A DNA stretch of 64,000 nt, taken from the NCBI GenBank assembly GCA_013397695.1, contig VYZI01000284.1, forward strand, positions 480,551-544,550. The letters are read 5' to 3'. Below the pieces are notes generated by a model, which was given only the letters and a program-made list of their open reading frames with translations, was not told the origin of the DNA and ran no database searches. This stretch comes from Centropus unirufus. Taxonomy: Eukaryota > Chordata > Aves > Cuculiformes > Centropidae. Both the position numbers and the translations under genes were made by a program. Of the stretch, positions 62,101 through 64,000 are shown one piece after another; the first letter of the stretch is position 1, and each line of letters begins with the position of its first letter.

Positions 62101-64000
62101 GAGGCTGACTTCAGGATTTTACAGTAATGGTCTTCTGCAGAATGGTGGCACAGTAAAATATAAGTGAACTGAAGTGCCAGCAGGCAGGTTAATAGATTTT
62201 GCCAAACTGATTTAGAATCCACCAGTCCACTAGTGAACTTATTTGAAAGAAACTGCTTCCTCTTACTTATTGGATCTTTCATCCCAGATTATATTGGACT
62301 GAACTCCTCTATTTGTTCTTAAACTTTCTGGGGAGTAAGAAACAGTGCCTGAGAGCATGTTCTAGTGGCTGGACACCTACCTGCTGATGAGGAGCTTTGG
62401 ATACTCTTTCTGGACACGTGATCTCTAGCATGCTGCTTTCTGGATTCCCCGCCACCATATGTGTCATTTGGGTAGGCACTACAGGTACCACCCCACATTC
62501 GTGCTTCACAGATAAGCTCTAATACAAACTTCAGTTTGTACACACTCTAAGAGGAAAGTTTTGGACAAGTTGTCATGTATAGAAAGGGAGATGACTCTCA
62601 CCTGCATGACCTTGGAGGTTGGCCTATATTTGCCTAATGGAATCCATCAGCCCTTAAAATTTCATAATGTATGCAGATCTGAGTGAATGAATCAGCTCTG
62701 GACTCCTACAAGAGCAGATGGGTTGCGGAAAACCAGACTCCAACCCTCCTTCCTCAAGTGACCACGTGGCATTTAGCTGCAGGTGCCCTAAAGCTGACAG
62801 GCCTGGTCAGGAACCTGTCAGGCTTTAACCTCCATCTTCAGGCAATGCTGGCACAATCACTCTGGACAGAAGCACAGGATGCTGTCACTATATCAAATTT
62901 GTTCATAATTATGCTGTTCTGACGGTCAATCCATTTTGCCCTGAACAATCTGATTTGAGAAATGCTTCTTTAAAAAGAATAAATAATTTTAACAGTTAAA
63001 CCTCCTCTACATTTTTTGCACTAACAAGTTTATTTGGAAGTAAAAAAATAAAAGTCCTAAGAGCCTGCCCATAGCTAATCAAATTTAAATTTCATAATTT
63101 TTACAGGGAAGGGGAAAAAAGACAGAGGTAGAACTATAGTAATTAGGTTGAAAACTTACTAGGCATATTTTGGCCGTGCTGATGCTGATTCAGCAGGTCA
63201 CTGGGCAGGACTGAAGATAGGAGTGTACAAAAAGTGATTTTCACAACAGATTAACTGGAACTTCTCATTCTCAGTGAGAAGATCTATAGCTTTTATAATC
63301 ATCACCAATTCTAATATTGGTTGTCTGAAAATGAGCAGATCCATTAGCCATGTGTCAGTGTTTGCTTCTGATCTCTTGGTGGTAAACTATTTTAAAATCA
63401 GTATCATTAGTCAAAAAAAACAAAGCTCATGATGATAGCTGGACAAAGAAGCATGTCGCATAAATTATACTAAACTCAGATAATCTGCATCATCTAAATA
63501 GACTTTTAAAGTGTTCTCTGTTTTACAGTACTCCCGGTTTTGAGTATCAATATTTTCACTTAGCTATGACATTACCTATTATTTAGAATATTATCTTTCA
63601 TCCCAAAATGTGGCAATCGACCTACCTGTAAGGCCACTATGCACAGCAATGAAAAGGAACTAGGCAGAGCCACAAGAAATGTTATGAGAAGCAACTCAAT
63701 TAGAACAGCAGTAGAAACAAAAATTTGGAACAATCTTATCATCTAGAATAGTATCTGGCCAGTAAACTGGGGTTAGCGTTCTATTTTCATACATGAGCAG
63801 AAGAGGACCCCGCTTTAAATTTCAGTGAACAGATGGTGAAATCCCACTTCCTGCTACTTTCATGCTGGGAGAGTAACTCAATACTGCATCAGCCAGGAGA
63901 CCAACACCTACAGAACTGCAAGAACACTCCACGTGAAAACTGGCTTCTCCTTGGAGGTTTCCTAACCAGGACCCCTGCCTTATTATTTAAAGGATATCAC
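62101..64000. other. Non-coding stretch, nothing recognised
   Basis: Open frames are at most 84 codons with no motif. The DNA is AT-rich and unique-looking to the end of the window. Confidence 0.5.

Noticed and set aside
1..64000. CRISPR arrays, operons, bacterial promoters or phage genes
   Set aside because: The sequence is vertebrate nuclear DNA. No evenly spaced identical repeats and no dense gene content exist.

Overview
This window looks like 64 kb of bird nuclear DNA with no recognisable protein-coding gene. The bird call rests on three things seen in the sequence. First, there is a 5'-truncated CR1 LINE (18071-18945, minus strand) whose decayed reverse transcriptase and terminal ATTCTGTGA-type tandem repeat are typical of avian CR1. 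Second, there is a short remnant of another CR1 3' end near 62032-62100. Third, there is a degraded LTR (about 43637-44345) of the kind common in bird genomes. Recognisable interspersed repeats cover only about 3 percent of the window, and no mammalian Alu or L1 is visible. A reptile outside birds cannot be fully excluded.

Layout. The DNA is AT-rich and no open frame shows convincing homology, codon structure or exon organisation. The longest open frames (141-168 codons near 4734-5159, 6997-7467 and 60051-60557) look like chance frames, the last in a pyrimidine-rich tract. Most of the window is therefore best described as gene desert or one very large intron. Scattered through it are stretches that keep CpG dinucleotides and dense homeodomain, POU or MEF2-like words, and look like conserved non-coding elements. 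The best are 24230-24730, 600-1400 and 26091-26720; weaker ones lie near 10560-11370, 15000-15200, 28560-29080, 54840-55000 and 59330-59420. If real, they would be distal enhancers of a developmental gene outside the window, but conservation cannot be seen from one sequence.

Structural oddities. Two DNA structures stand out. One is a 216-bp element at 56529-56744 with 47-bp gap-free inverted arms (two perfect blocks of 14 and 16 bp), like a miniature inverted-repeat transposon or a foldback element. The other is a decayed minisatellite at 12391-12900: about seven direct copies of a roughly 51-59 bp unit meet inverted copies across a perfect 13-bp inverted repeat, and a 24-bp palindrome follows at 13037-13060. 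Several more short palindromes have arms of 9-11 bp separated by exactly 2 bp. One candidate exon is flanked by splice-like signals (8241-8417, minus strand). A MIR-like ancient SINE relic may lie at 57531-57610. Two assembly defects are present: a single N at 27587 and a 25-N gap at 43729-43753 inside the LTR.

No operon, CRISPR array, tRNA, rRNA or novel gene system was found.
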